Positions 24,899 through 32,584 of a stretch of DNA of 54,751 nt are shown here, in pieces; within the stretch, counting starts at the first letter, position 1; each line of letters begins with the position of its first letter. The translations under genes and the position numbers were made by a program. The stretch comes from Lachnospiraceae bacterium (GTDB lineage: Bacteria; Bacillota; Clostridia; Lachnospirales; Lachnospiraceae): assembly GCA_900769115.1 (NCBI GenBank), contig CAAGFJ010000045.1:1-54751 (forward strand), in the 5' to 3' direction. The notes under the pieces are model-generated. The model saw only the letters and a list, made by a program, of their open reading frames with translations, had not been told where the DNA came from and made no database searches.

Positions 24899-25754
24899 TA
24901 CCAAGATATCAATTAAAATAACAGCCATTGTCCTATTGTCATCCATGATGTTAAATGCATGTACACAGACAGTGGCAACAAAGGAACAAAAGATCCCGGT
25001 TGCAACGCATATGGGAGGCAATAATACGATTACCGAAGTATGCAAAGAGTTGGAATCTGCGGGAGCATCTCATGTAGATGTATTTCGGGAATGGGTAGCT
25101 GATTTTGCAGATTCCGCCGGGAATAACGCAGAGTTGGAAGATACCTGGGCAGATCCGGAGAAGTTAAAGGCAGACACAGGAAAATGCATGGATGGCTGGG
25201 AACAGAATCATGATTATTCAGATGCGGATTGTAGAATGACAGCTTTTCTTTTGCTGGATGGGATGCTGCAGGCAGAGTCAGACGAAGGGGATTATAAGGG
25301 CACCTATTTAATGTTTGATACCGATGCGATTGATAATGTAGACCGATATGCAATTATAAAAGATAACAGAGATATGTTTACTACGCTCTATGGTGAAAAG
25401 AGTGTAACGGATGACAAACATCCGGAAACCACATTTTCTGACAGTTGGAAGCATTATGGATTTCAGATAGATAGTGACAAGATATCGCTCCTTAGTATAG
25501 TAATATATGACCCTGATTCTAATGTCGTTTTTGTAGGACATACAGGAATCCTGATAAAAAGTAGTGATGGCTATTTATTTGTAGAAAAGATTGCTTTTGA
25601 GCAGCCTTATCAGGCAACAAAGGTGCATACGATGGATGAGTTGCTGGATATTATGTCATTAAGACCGGAGTATTTTGGAGAAGAAGGAGAAGCCGGACCA
25701 TTTGTTTACAATAATGGAGATTATGTCGGAACCTTGAAGAAAAATAACAAATAG
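24882..25754 (+). CDS. DUF4300-family lipoprotein
   Basis: 290 residues. The signal peptide ends in MMLNAC, a lipobox. The rest looks like DUF4300 proteins of Firmicutes (DCRMTAFLLLDGML, FVGHTGILIKSSDGYLFVEKIAF). Function unknown; the His in GHTG and the Cys in DCRM suggest a papain-like fold, which is only a guess. The start is TTG at 24882 inside the preceding gene, with GGGGAAGG about 9 bases upstream. Confidence 0.75.
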   Translation: MRRRINTKISIKITAIVLLSSMMLNACTQTVATKEQKIPVATHMGGNNTITEVCKELESAGASHVDVFREWVADFADSAGNNAELEDTWADPEKLKADTGKCMDGWEQNHDYSDADCRMTAFLLLDGMLQAESDEGDYKGTYLMFDTDAIDNVDRYAIIKDNRDMFTTLYGEKSVTDDKHPETTFSDSWKHYGFQIDSDKISLLSIVIYDPDSNVVFVGHTGILIKSSDGYLFVEKIAFEQPYQATKVHTMDELLDIMSLRPEYFGEEGEAGPFVYNNGDYVGTLKKNNK

Positions 25755-25756
25755 AC

Positions 25757-25810
25757 AAAGAAAGCGCTTTTAGCCGATTGTCAGGAATGCTAAGGCGCTT
25801 TTCTTTATTT
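25757..25810 (+). terminator. Terminator after the lipoprotein pair
   Basis: AAAGAAAGCGCTTTTAGC pairs with GCTAAGGCGCTTTTCTTT, then T-rich sequence. Confidence 0.85.
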
Positions 25811-25859
25811 GGGAGAATAACTGCAAGTTGGAAAATAGATATAACCCGTTAAAAAATAA

Positions 25860-25906
25860 TTGACATATCGGAACGGTTGCCTTATGATTGTTCTAAATAG
25901 AACAAT
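25860..25906 (+). promoter_or_regulatory. marR promoter with overlapping operator
   Basis: TTGACA (25860-25865), 17 bases, TATGAT (25883-25888). The perfect palindrome ATTGTTCTAAATAGAACAAT (25887-25906) overlaps the last bases of the -10 and covers the start site, so the MarR protein would repress its own operon. Confidence 0.75.
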
Positions 25907-25919
25907 AAAGGAGGAAGAG

Positions 25920-26354
25920 ATGTATTTCTGGGATCAGCACAAGACAATTACAAGCTATTATGAATTACTTTCGAGTGAAGTATGTGACCGGTATGAATTA
26001 ACGCAGATGGAGTATGATATACTTATGTTTTTGCATAATAATCCGCAGCACAATACGGCAGCAGACATTGTAAAGGTTAGAAAGTCAACCAAATCTCATG
26101 TTTCCACTTCATTGAAAAGTCTGGAGAATAAAGGACTGATTGAAAGAATCCAAAGTGAGGATAATAAAAAGCACATTACGATTGTTCTGTTGGAAAAGGC
26201 AGAACTCATTGTGCAGGAAGGAATCTATGCGCAGAAACAATTTGCACACAATGTTTTAATTGGATTGACAGAAGAAGAAAAGCGCATGTGTATCAAAGTA
26301 TTTAATAAGATTTGCAATAATGCAGAGGAACATTTAAGGGAAAAGGAGAAGTAA
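25920..26354 (+). CDS. MarR-family transcriptional regulator
   Basis: 144 residues. Winged-helix region NTAADIVKVRKSTKSHVSTSLKSLENKGLIERIQSEDNKKHITIVLLEKAE is classical MarR. The ATG at 25920 is preceded by AAAGGAGGAAGAG. First gene of a three-gene unit with a small membrane protein and a 181-residue protein, under a self-overlapping operator. Confidence 0.9.
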   Translation: MYFWDQHKTITSYYELLSSEVCDRYELTQMEYDILMFLHNNPQHNTAADIVKVRKSTKSHVSTSLKSLENKGLIERIQSEDNKKHITIVLLEKAELIVQEGIYAQKQFAHNVLIGLTEEEKRMCIKVFNKICNNAEEHLREKEK

Positions 26355-26360
26355 TCAGTT

Positions 26361-26585
26361 ATGAAAGAAAACACGTACAAACCACAGACGCCGGATATTA
26401 TGGAGGCGATATTTGATGCAGCATATCTGATCTTTGATCTGGTTGCAGCAATTATCATTTCTTTTGGCTGTTATCTTCCGGTAACTTTATTCAGTAAGAC
26501 GAAGCCAAAGGTTGGATTATTAATGATACCAAAGACTTGTGCATATATGTGGATCATCGCAATGGGACTTCAGCTTTTGTTTTAA
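26361..26585 (+). CDS. Small membrane protein, unknown
   Basis: 74 residues with two hydrophobic helices (about 18-45 and 53-73) joined by a short basic loop (FSKTKPKVG). It starts 6 bases after marR and is surely cotranscribed. I do not recognise a family. As part of a MarR-repressed unit it may be a small efflux or stress membrane protein, but this rests on context only. Confidence 0.65.
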   Translation: MKENTYKPQTPDIMEAIFDAAYLIFDLVAAIIISFGCYLPVTLFSKTKPKVGLLMIPKTCAYMWIIAMGLQLLF

Positions 26586-26619
26586 AGCTGTAATATTGAT
26601 AGAAAGGCAGGGCATTATA

Positions 26620-27165
26620 ATGAAAATGAAAGAGTTTGTGAATCTTATGACAGGACATTTTGATAATAGAGAACAGTTTGAAGCAATGAAGGAGGCGGGG
26701 AAGATATATCCGTATGCACAGCATGTGAATACAGTCTGCAATGATAAGATCAGAAATATTCCTGAAGATTTTGTCGGAATATTTATTGTAGAAGAAAGCT
26801 ATTATGAGACAGATGGCAGACGGCATGCGTCACCGCACCTTTTTCTGATTACAGAGAATGAGGAAGGCGTTATGTTATCATCCTATGAAATTCCGGCTGG
26901 AGAGGATAAGAATACTTTTTCCTATGATTCTATGAGGTCTGTAGATTATAATGAACTCAAGAGATCCGAGAAGTTTACCCCGGCACTTTATCATGAAAAG
27001 AATGGTGTATGGGAAGGTGGCAGTGTCAGTCAGTTTACGCCGGTTATGACTTTCCGGTTATGGGAAAAATTTTCGGATACATCCCTGGAGGTATCTGAAA
27101 GCATGGAAGTGAACGGAAAAAGAACCTTTGGGTATGATGAGCCGATCATTTATAAAAGAGTATAA
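26620..27165 (+). CDS. Hypothetical protein, weakly CpcT/CpeT-like
   Basis: 181 residues, no signal peptide. GHFDNREQFEAM, YPYAQHVNT and GIFIVEESYY recall the arrangement of CpcT/CpeT-type beta-barrel proteins, but the resemblance is weak and no phycobiliprotein context exists. Acidic and beta-rich. Last gene of the MarR unit; a strong terminator follows. The start at 26620 is chosen because the upstream part of the frame overlaps the preceding gene without a ribosome site. Confidence 0.6.
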   Translation: MKMKEFVNLMTGHFDNREQFEAMKEAGKIYPYAQHVNTVCNDKIRNIPEDFVGIFIVEESYYETDGRRHASPHLFLITENEEGVMLSSYEIPAGEDKNTFSYDSMRSVDYNELKRSEKFTPALYHEKNGVWEGGSVSQFTPVMTFRLWEKFSDTSLEVSESMEVNGKRTFGYDEPIIYKRV

Positions 27166-27175
27166 GGATGTTATC

Positions 27176-27210
27176 ATCAAAAGCTCTGTGCATTGCACAG
27201 AGCTTTTGAT
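27176..27210. terminator. Bidirectional terminator
   Basis: ATCAAAAGCTCTGTGCA and TGCACAGAGCTTTTGAT form a 17-base perfect stem around one T. It separates the convergent MarR unit and tlpA-like gene. Confidence 0.9.
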
Positions 27211-27244
27211 TTGTAGACAGTTGCTACAGAAGGGAGAAGACATT

Positions 27245-28159
27245 CTACTTATTCGTACTATCAGCATCGATTACGGATTGAATCTGCTTCATAAGAGCAT
27301 CATAATTAGCCTGGTCATCAATTCCACCGAGCATCGGATCGCCTACGATATTACCATTTCTGTCGACTAGAATTGTTGTAGGAAACGCCATGATATCTGA
27401 AGCATATTTACCGGCATCTGAATCTGAGTCGATGGAAAAGTTACGGTATTTAGCTCCCTGGCTTTCGAGGATGTTTGCAGCCTCTTTAATCGCAGTTTCA
27501 TTTCCGTCGAAGGTTTCTGTGTTGATGCCGATAACTTCTCCGCCCATGGATTGGATCGTATCGTTTAATTCATTCAGCTTGGATAATTCTGCGACGCAAG
27601 GTTTGCAGCCGTTGAACCAGAAATTGATGACAGTTACCGCATTATTAGAAAACAGACTTCCGTCAACCGCATTTCCGTCAAAATCTTTCCCGGAGAAATT
27701 TTTGAAAGGAGATGCGTCACTGTTAGAAGAATCCTGTGTATCAGAGCTAGCGGATGCAGCATTTTTGTTCTCGATTTCAGCAATCTGTTTTTCGATACCA
27801 CGGATCGTTTCGATATCATTGGTAAGCGTTTTCAGCTCATCATCCGTAAAGGCAGATTTGTTTGATTCAACGACACCGGCAAGATAATCGGCATAATTTC
27901 CACTTGGATCAGCCGTACTTTTATTCATCATGCTGAATGCTTTATTCCATACATCATCGTGATCTGCAAAAATCTGATTTTCCTGCTGATATAAGTCGTT
28001 AAGCTTTGCATCTGTATCATTCGTGGATTGTTCGGTGCTGGATACCATAGTCGTATTCTGGGTATCGTCAGCTTTTGCAGGTTCCTTTCCGGTACATGCA
28101 GTAAGTGATAATGTTACACAAAGTGTAAGGGTTGTAATAATACTTCTTTTTGTTTTCAT
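27245..28159 (-). CDS. TlpA-like thioredoxin-domain lipoprotein
   Basis: 304 residues. Lipobox LTAC (Cys22), then a Ser/Thr/Asp-rich linker and a helical segment, then a redoxin domain from about 152 with active site WFNGCKPC (Cys185, Cys188) and the cis-Pro region MAFPTTILVD. It likely reduces disulfides outside the membrane. Electrons could come from the membrane 4Fe-4S protein encoded just upstream in the same operon. Confidence 0.9.
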   Translation of the reverse strand: MKTKRSIITTLTLCVTLSLTACTGKEPAKADDTQNTTMVSSTEQSTNDTDAKLNDLYQQENQIFADHDDVWNKAFSMMNKSTADPSGNYADYLAGVVESNKSAFTDDELKTLTNDIETIRGIEKQIAEIENKNAASASSDTQDSSNSDASPFKNFSGKDFDGNAVDGSLFSNNAVTVINFWFNGCKPCVAELSKLNELNDTIQSMGGEVIGINTETFDGNETAIKEAANILESQGAKYRNFSIDSDSDAGKYASDIMAFPTTILVDRNGNIVGDPMLGGIDDQANYDALMKQIQSVIDADSTNK

Positions 28160-28206
28160 GATAAAATACTCCTTTGATAATATAAAAATGAATTGTTGTT
28201 TGTCAG

Positions 28207-29100
28207 CTATTGCGGATCACTGTTTCTTTTCTTACATGGTTTGTCCATGAATTGATAATGGATGGCATTCTTAGGACAGGACTTTATACAGGCACCACAT
28301 CGTATACATTCCGGGTGATCCGGATTCTTTCGGATATCCACATCCATTTTACATGCTTTCAGGCATTGGTCACATCCCACGCATTTACTGTCTTCCACCT
28401 TGATGTTGAGCAAGGACACTTTATTAAATAAAGAATAGATTGCACCAAGTGGGCAGATCCATTTACAGAAAGGTCTGTAAAACATAATGCTTAAGATCAC
28501 AACTGCGATCAGGATAAGACATTTGAAAGAAAACAGCTTTCCCAGTGCAGATCGTATAGCGGCATTTCCAAGTGAAAGCGGTATGGCACCCTCCAAAACA
28601 CCTTGCGGACAAATATATTTGCAGAAGAACGGATCTCCCATTCCTATGGAGTTCGTTACAAGCATCGGAAGAAGTATAACGAAAACAAGAAGGATGATAT
28701 ATTTCAGGTATCTTAGAGGTTTGAGTCTGGCCGTGGAGAATTTTTTTCCAGGAATTTTATGCAGCAAATCCTGAAACCATCCAAACGGACACAAAAAACC
28801 ACATATAAATCTGCCCAGCATTACTCCGAGTAAAATGAAAAAACCGGTTACATAGTATGAAAACTTAAACCGGGAGGAACCGATTACTGCTTGAAAAGCC
28901 CCGATTGGACACGACCCTGTGGCAGCGGGACAGGAATAGCAGTTTAATCCCGGTACACAGATTGTTTTGGCATTGCCCTGGTATATTTTTCCTTTCCATA
29001 AATTGGGAATGTGAATGTTGGTAAGCAGTGTGGCAGCTGCCTGTATCCATCCACGTATTCTGGCTATTCTTTTTGATCGTATATCTGTTTTTTTATCCAA
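28207..29100 (-). CDS. Membrane 4Fe-4S ferredoxin protein (NapH/CcoG-like)
   Basis: 297 residues with about five membrane helices. It carries CGFLCPFGWFQDLLHKIPG, CKYICPQG and CKWICPLGA, typical of NapH/CcoG-like polyferredoxins, and two C-terminal clusters CVGCDQCLKAC and CIRCGACIKSC. GLNCYSCP near the N-terminus adds more cysteines. It probably passes electrons across the membrane to the TlpA-like partner. The start TTG at 29100 overlaps the stop of the small CXXC gene by 8 bases. Confidence 0.88.
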   Translation of the reverse strand: MDKKTDIRSKRIARIRGWIQAAATLLTNIHIPNLWKGKIYQGNAKTICVPGLNCYSCPAATGSCPIGAFQAVIGSSRFKFSYYVTGFFILLGVMLGRFICGFLCPFGWFQDLLHKIPGKKFSTARLKPLRYLKYIILLVFVILLPMLVTNSIGMGDPFFCKYICPQGVLEGAIPLSLGNAAIRSALGKLFSFKCLILIAVVILSIMFYRPFCKWICPLGAIYSLFNKVSLLNIKVEDSKCVGCDQCLKACKMDVDIRKNPDHPECIRCGACIKSCPKNAIHYQFMDKPCKKRNSDPQ

Positions 29101-29233
29101 TTCCTACACACTCCAGACATAATTTAATTGCTTTGCTAAGCACCGTTGCAGCTTCGCCCCGGAGCATGCCGTAACTGATCATGATAATACCTGCGATCAG
29201 TAAAGCAGATTGCGATATTTTCTTACGTTTCAA
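29093..29233 (-). CDS. CD1871A-type small CXXC membrane protein
   Basis: 46 codons: TTG start after GAAAGGAGCAATAAACC, one hydrophobic helix (QSALLIAGIIMISYGMLRG), and the end KLCLECVGIG with a CXXC-like pair. Such CXXC mini-proteins are found next to 4Fe-4S and TlpA genes in Clostridia. The overlap with the following gene shows translational coupling. Confidence 0.8.
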   Translation of the reverse strand: MKRKKISQSALLIAGIIMISYGMLRGEAATVLSKAIKLCLECVGIG

Positions 29234-29262
29234 GGTTTATTGCTCCTTTCGTTCATTGTATT

Positions 29263-29291
29263 GATTGACCGGTTGACTTTGGTATTATACA
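29263..29291 (+). promoter_or_regulatory. Promoter of the two-component genes
   Basis: TTGACC, a 17-base spacer and TACAAT precede the response regulator. The reverse strand holds TATAAT for the divergent redox operon, and spaced TTAACAATAA/TTTTACATCA segments that might bind the regulator. Confidence 0.5.
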
Positions 29292-29334
29292 ATAGCTGAT
29301 GTAAAATTATTGTTAAGAAACAGGAGAAATTATT

Positions 29335-30015
29335 TTGAGATTATTAATTGTTGAAGATGAGAAGAATTTATGTGACACCGTTGCAAAGAGTCTGTATGAT
29401 AAAGGGTATGAGGTGGACACCTGTTATGACGGTGATGAAGCACTTGAATATATTCTGGCGGAGGACTATGATCTGATTGTTCTTGATCTGAATCTGCCCG
29501 GCATGGATGGGATGGATATTCTGAAGGAACTCAGGCAGAAAGATGAGGATACAAAGGTTCTTATATTATCTGCAAGAAGCCAGATTGCAGATAAGGTTGA
29601 GGGGCTGGATGCCGGAGCAAACGATTATATGGAAAAGCCATTTCATCTGCAGGAGCTGGAGGCACGTATCAGAAGTCTTACGCGACGTAAATTTATACAG
29701 CAGGATGTTTGCCTGAAGGCAGGAGATATCCGGTTTGATACGAGAAAACGAGAGGCGTATGTACAAGAACAAAGGGTTCATCTGACCAGAAAAGAAAATG
29801 GGATTTTGGAATATCTGCTGCTTAATCAGGGAAGACCGGTAAGTCAGGAAGAGTTGATGGAACATGTATGGGACGCATCTGTGGATAGTCTGAGTGGAGC
29901 GATCAGGGTGCACATGTCTTCACTCAGGAGAAAGCTTAAAGCGGTGCTGGGATATGATCCGATTTTGAACAAGGTGGGCGAAGGATATAAGATACGAGAG
30001 GAGTCTGATCAATGA
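29335..30015 (+). CDS. OmpR-type response regulator
   Basis: 226 residues. Receiver domain with phosphoacceptor Asp51 (LIVLDLNLPGMDG), Thr/Ser and Lys switch residues (LILSAR, EKPF), and a C-terminal winged helix (HLTRKENGILEYLLLNQGRPVSQEELMEHVW). TTG start after CAGGAG. It overlaps the sensor kinase gene by 4 bases and diverges from the redox operon, its likely target. Confidence 0.93.
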   Translation: MRLLIVEDEKNLCDTVAKSLYDKGYEVDTCYDGDEALEYILAEDYDLIVLDLNLPGMDGMDILKELRQKDEDTKVLILSARSQIADKVEGLDAGANDYMEKPFHLQELEARIRSLTRRKFIQQDVCLKAGDIRFDTRKREAYVQEQRVHLTRKENGILEYLLLNQGRPVSQEELMEHVWDASVDSLSGAIRVHMSSLRRKLKAVLGYDPILNKVGEGYKIREESDQ

Positions 30016-31157
30016 GAACATTGTCACTTCAGTGGAGACTTACAATTATAACTACATTAGTGATTGCTGTTATATGTGGATGTCTTACAATATTTGTTTA
30101 TAAGAATGGAATCTATTATATGGACTCTCTGCAGAATGCTGTGGATGCACAGAGTGGGCAGGAGAATGAAGAGGGCTCAGAGGAGATCTATATTAGTATT
30201 CCGGATGATAAGTGGGATGAATTTGCTAATAATTTTTCAATCCAGGTGTACAATAATAAGGCAGACTACAGGAAAAACAGTCTGATCTTCTCTACGGTAC
30301 TGGCACTTCTTGGAGGTGTTGTCACATATTTTATAAGTGGGCAGGCACTTAAGCCGCTTAGAAGATTTTCTGATATCATTGAAGAAGTGCAGGCACAAAA
30401 CCTGTCCGATTCAAGGATAGAAGAGAGCAGGGTCAGGGAACTGAATCAGCTTAGTGTTTCCTATAATAAGATGTTAGAACGTCTTTCGGAAGCATTTGAG
30501 ACGCAGAGGCAATTTACTGCGAATGCAGCACATGAACTGCGCACACCATTAGCATTAATGCAGGTACAACTGGATCTGTACCATTCTACCGGACATCCGG
30601 GCAATGATGAATGTGCAGAGCAAACAATCACAATGGCAACGGAACAGAATGAACGGCTCAGTAAAATGGTGAAGACACTTCTTGATATGAGTGAGCTTCA
30701 GACCATCGTACGTGATGAAACGATCATGGTAGCTGCGCTTGTGGAAGAAGTTCTGGCTGATCTGGAACCGCTTGCAATGGAAAAGAACATAAAGCTGATT
30801 GGAAAATGCAAGGATATAACTATGGTAGGCAGTGATATCCTTATCTACAGACTGGTATATAATCTTGTTGAGAACGCCATAAAATATAACCATTCCGATG
30901 GACAAGTCGTTGTGACGGCAGAGCGGAAAGAAAAGCACGTGTATCTTTCGGTAGAGGATACGGGAAATGGTATTCCGAAGGAGCTTAAGGAGCGGGTGTT
31001 TGAACCATTCTTTCGTGTAGATAAATCCAGAAGCCGAGAATTAGGTGGTGTAGGGCTTGGACTTGCACTGGTTCATGAAATTGTAAGAACGCATGATGGC
31101 AGCATTACAGTCAGGGACAATCCGTCAGGGGGAACGATTTTTGAAGTAGTATTCTGA
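30012..31157 (+). CDS. Sensor histidine kinase
   Basis: 381 residues. Two membrane helices (about 9-30 and 92-112) enclose a 60-residue extracellular loop rich in acidic residues. A HAMP-like linker follows, then HisKA with His174 (AAHELRTPL) and HATPase motifs NLVENAIKYN, DTGNGIP and GVGLGLALVHEIV. The signal is unknown; the short acidic sensor loop might sense cations, peptides or redox state. Confidence 0.93.
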   Translation: MRTLSLQWRLTIITTLVIAVICGCLTIFVYKNGIYYMDSLQNAVDAQSGQENEEGSEEIYISIPDDKWDEFANNFSIQVYNNKADYRKNSLIFSTVLALLGGVVTYFISGQALKPLRRFSDIIEEVQAQNLSDSRIEESRVRELNQLSVSYNKMLERLSEAFETQRQFTANAAHELRTPLALMQVQLDLYHSTGHPGNDECAEQTITMATEQNERLSKMVKTLLDMSELQTIVRDETIMVAALVEEVLADLEPLAMEKNIKLIGKCKDITMVGSDILIYRLVYNLVENAIKYNHSDGQVVVTAERKEKHVYLSVEDTGNGIPKELKERVFEPFFRVDKSRSRELGGVGLGLALVHEIVRTHDGSITVRDNPSGGTIFEVVF

Positions 31158-31268
31158 TCTCCCTACGATATGCGGATTCTGTTGCTATGAAGCGGTGTAG
31201 CAAATGTACGTTGTTGCTATATAGTGGATTTGAGAATCTACCGGAAAATATTGCTATAAGAAATAGTA

Positions 31269-32300
31269 TTAATCGGTAGTATCCCGTCTTACCAATACCG
31301 GGGTTATGACTTTGTGTGTAATTCCGGTCTGGGGGGCGGGTTTTCTCTTTTTTAGTTCATTCATCTGGGTTACTAATAGTGCCATAGCTTCATATGCAAT
31401 CTTGTCAATCTGCTGACCAATGGTAGTAATCGGAATAATGGCTTCTGAGGCAATTGGGGAATTATCAAATCCTACAATACGGTATTCCTCCGGAAGACAG
31501 CCATATTCCCGCATAATAAGATTGAGAAAGATGTTGGCATATGTATCATTGGCCATAAAGATGCCCTTTCTCATATCCGGATATTTCTCTTTGATCGAAG
31601 TATATACTGTAGCAATACGTTGTTTGGTTTCTTCATAAGTGTTTCCAAGGTCAGTAAGAATCAAGTCGTGCCGTATCTGGTTCTGCTCACAGATGTCACG
31701 GAATCCACGGATTCGGTCATAGGATGGAACAAGAGGGGATACGTCCGAGTTCACATGGAATAGAATATCGCAATTGTTCTTGATCAGCAGGCTGGTTGCC
31801 TGTACAGCTCCCATATAGTTGTCGGTGTTGATGCTGTTGACATACTGGTCTTCCCGTTCAATGGTAACAACCGGAATGTGATAGGAGGCCAGTTCTTCGG
31901 ACGGGATCGTATGGCTTAATACAATTAGTCCTTCAATCTTATACGCAAGTAATTCCTGAATGTACTTACGTTCTGTTTCTTCGGATCCGGTTCCGGTAAA
32001 TACTAAAAATTTGTAGCCAAAGGTTTCATAAGTCGATAAGATTTGATTTAGCATTTCAGAGTAATAGTGTAGGAATAGGTTGGGAAGTAAGATACCAACG
32101 AATTCGCTCTTTCCGTTAGCGAGTATTTTGGCCAGCTTGTTTTCCTGGTAGTCAAGATCGATCAAAGCCTGTGCAATGATCTCCTGATTCTTAAGGGTGA
32201 GGGAATCCGGGTTATTAAAATACCGGGATATTGTTGTTTTTGAAAAATTGGTATATTTTGCAATATCGTCGAAAGTTACTTTCTTTTTCTGATTCTCCAT
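31269..32300 (-). CDS. LacI-family regulator of the sucrose/fructan operon
   Basis: 343 residues. N-terminal HTH VTFDDIAKYTNFSKTTISRYFNNPDSL, followed by a periplasmic-binding-protein-like sensor domain. The ATG at 32300 (MENQKKK) fits the family start; a longer frame to 32378 has no site. Divergent from the sugar operon; the palindromes in the shared region are its likely operators. The inducer is presumably sucrose, fructose or a phosphate of it. Confidence 0.9.
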   Translation of the reverse strand: MENQKKKVTFDDIAKYTNFSKTTISRYFNNPDSLTLKNQEIIAQALIDLDYQENKLAKILANGKSEFVGILLPNLFLHYYSEMLNQILSTYETFGYKFLVFTGTGSEETERKYIQELLAYKIEGLIVLSHTIPSEELASYHIPVVTIEREDQYVNSINTDNYMGAVQATSLLIKNNCDILFHVNSDVSPLVPSYDRIRGFRDICEQNQIRHDLILTDLGNTYEETKQRIATVYTSIKEKYPDMRKGIFMANDTYANIFLNLIMREYGCLPEEYRIVGFDNSPIASEAIIPITTIGQQIDKIAYEAMALLVTQMNELKKRKPAPQTGITHKVITPVLVRRDTTD

Positions 32301-32397
32301 AATAAATGCCTTTCTAAGTTGTATATGCATAGTAGGATCACGTTGTGACCACTTGTAGTATAGCAGAACAGAGGGCAAAATACAATTTAAAATAACT

Positions 32398-32414
32398 GGT
32401 AAAGTAACCGGTTA
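32398..32414 (+). promoter_or_regulatory. LacI operator O1
   Basis: GGTAAAGTAACCGGTTA, upstream of the -35. It is the exact reverse complement of the O2 core at 32473-32489. Confidence 0.75.
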
Positions 32415-32431
32415 TTTTTTGCGAAAACCTA

Positions 32432-32460
32432 TTGACAAACAGGGAGGGGCATAGTATTAT
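32432..32460 (+). promoter_or_regulatory. Promoter of the sucrose/fructan operon
   Basis: TTGACA (32432-32437), 17 bases, TATTAT (32455-32460), framed by operators O1 and O2. Confidence 0.8.
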
Positions 32461-32467
32461 TACATCA

Positions 32468-32495
32468 TAAAGTAACCGGTTACTTTACCGGTTAC
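32468..32495 (+). promoter_or_regulatory. LacI operator O2
   Basis: The perfect 20-base palindrome TAAAGTAACCGGTTACTTTA (32468-32487), followed by a further half-site ACCGGTTAC. It covers the transcription start region. Its match with O1 suggests repression by DNA looping. Confidence 0.8.
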
Positions 32496-32498
32496 AAA

Positions 32499-32513
32499 GC
32501 GAAAACGTTTCAT
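32499..32513 (+). promoter_or_regulatory. cre site (CcpA)
   Basis: GCGAAAACGTTTCAT contains the palindromic GAAAACGTTTC core of catabolite-responsive elements. Placed downstream of the promoter, where CcpA would block elongation or initiation. Confidence 0.65.
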
Positions 32514-32584
32514 ATAACAGGTGGTTTTTATAAGATGATATCTTATGTCCGCCAAGCAGGAAGAATATGGAAAGGAGAAGAGAG

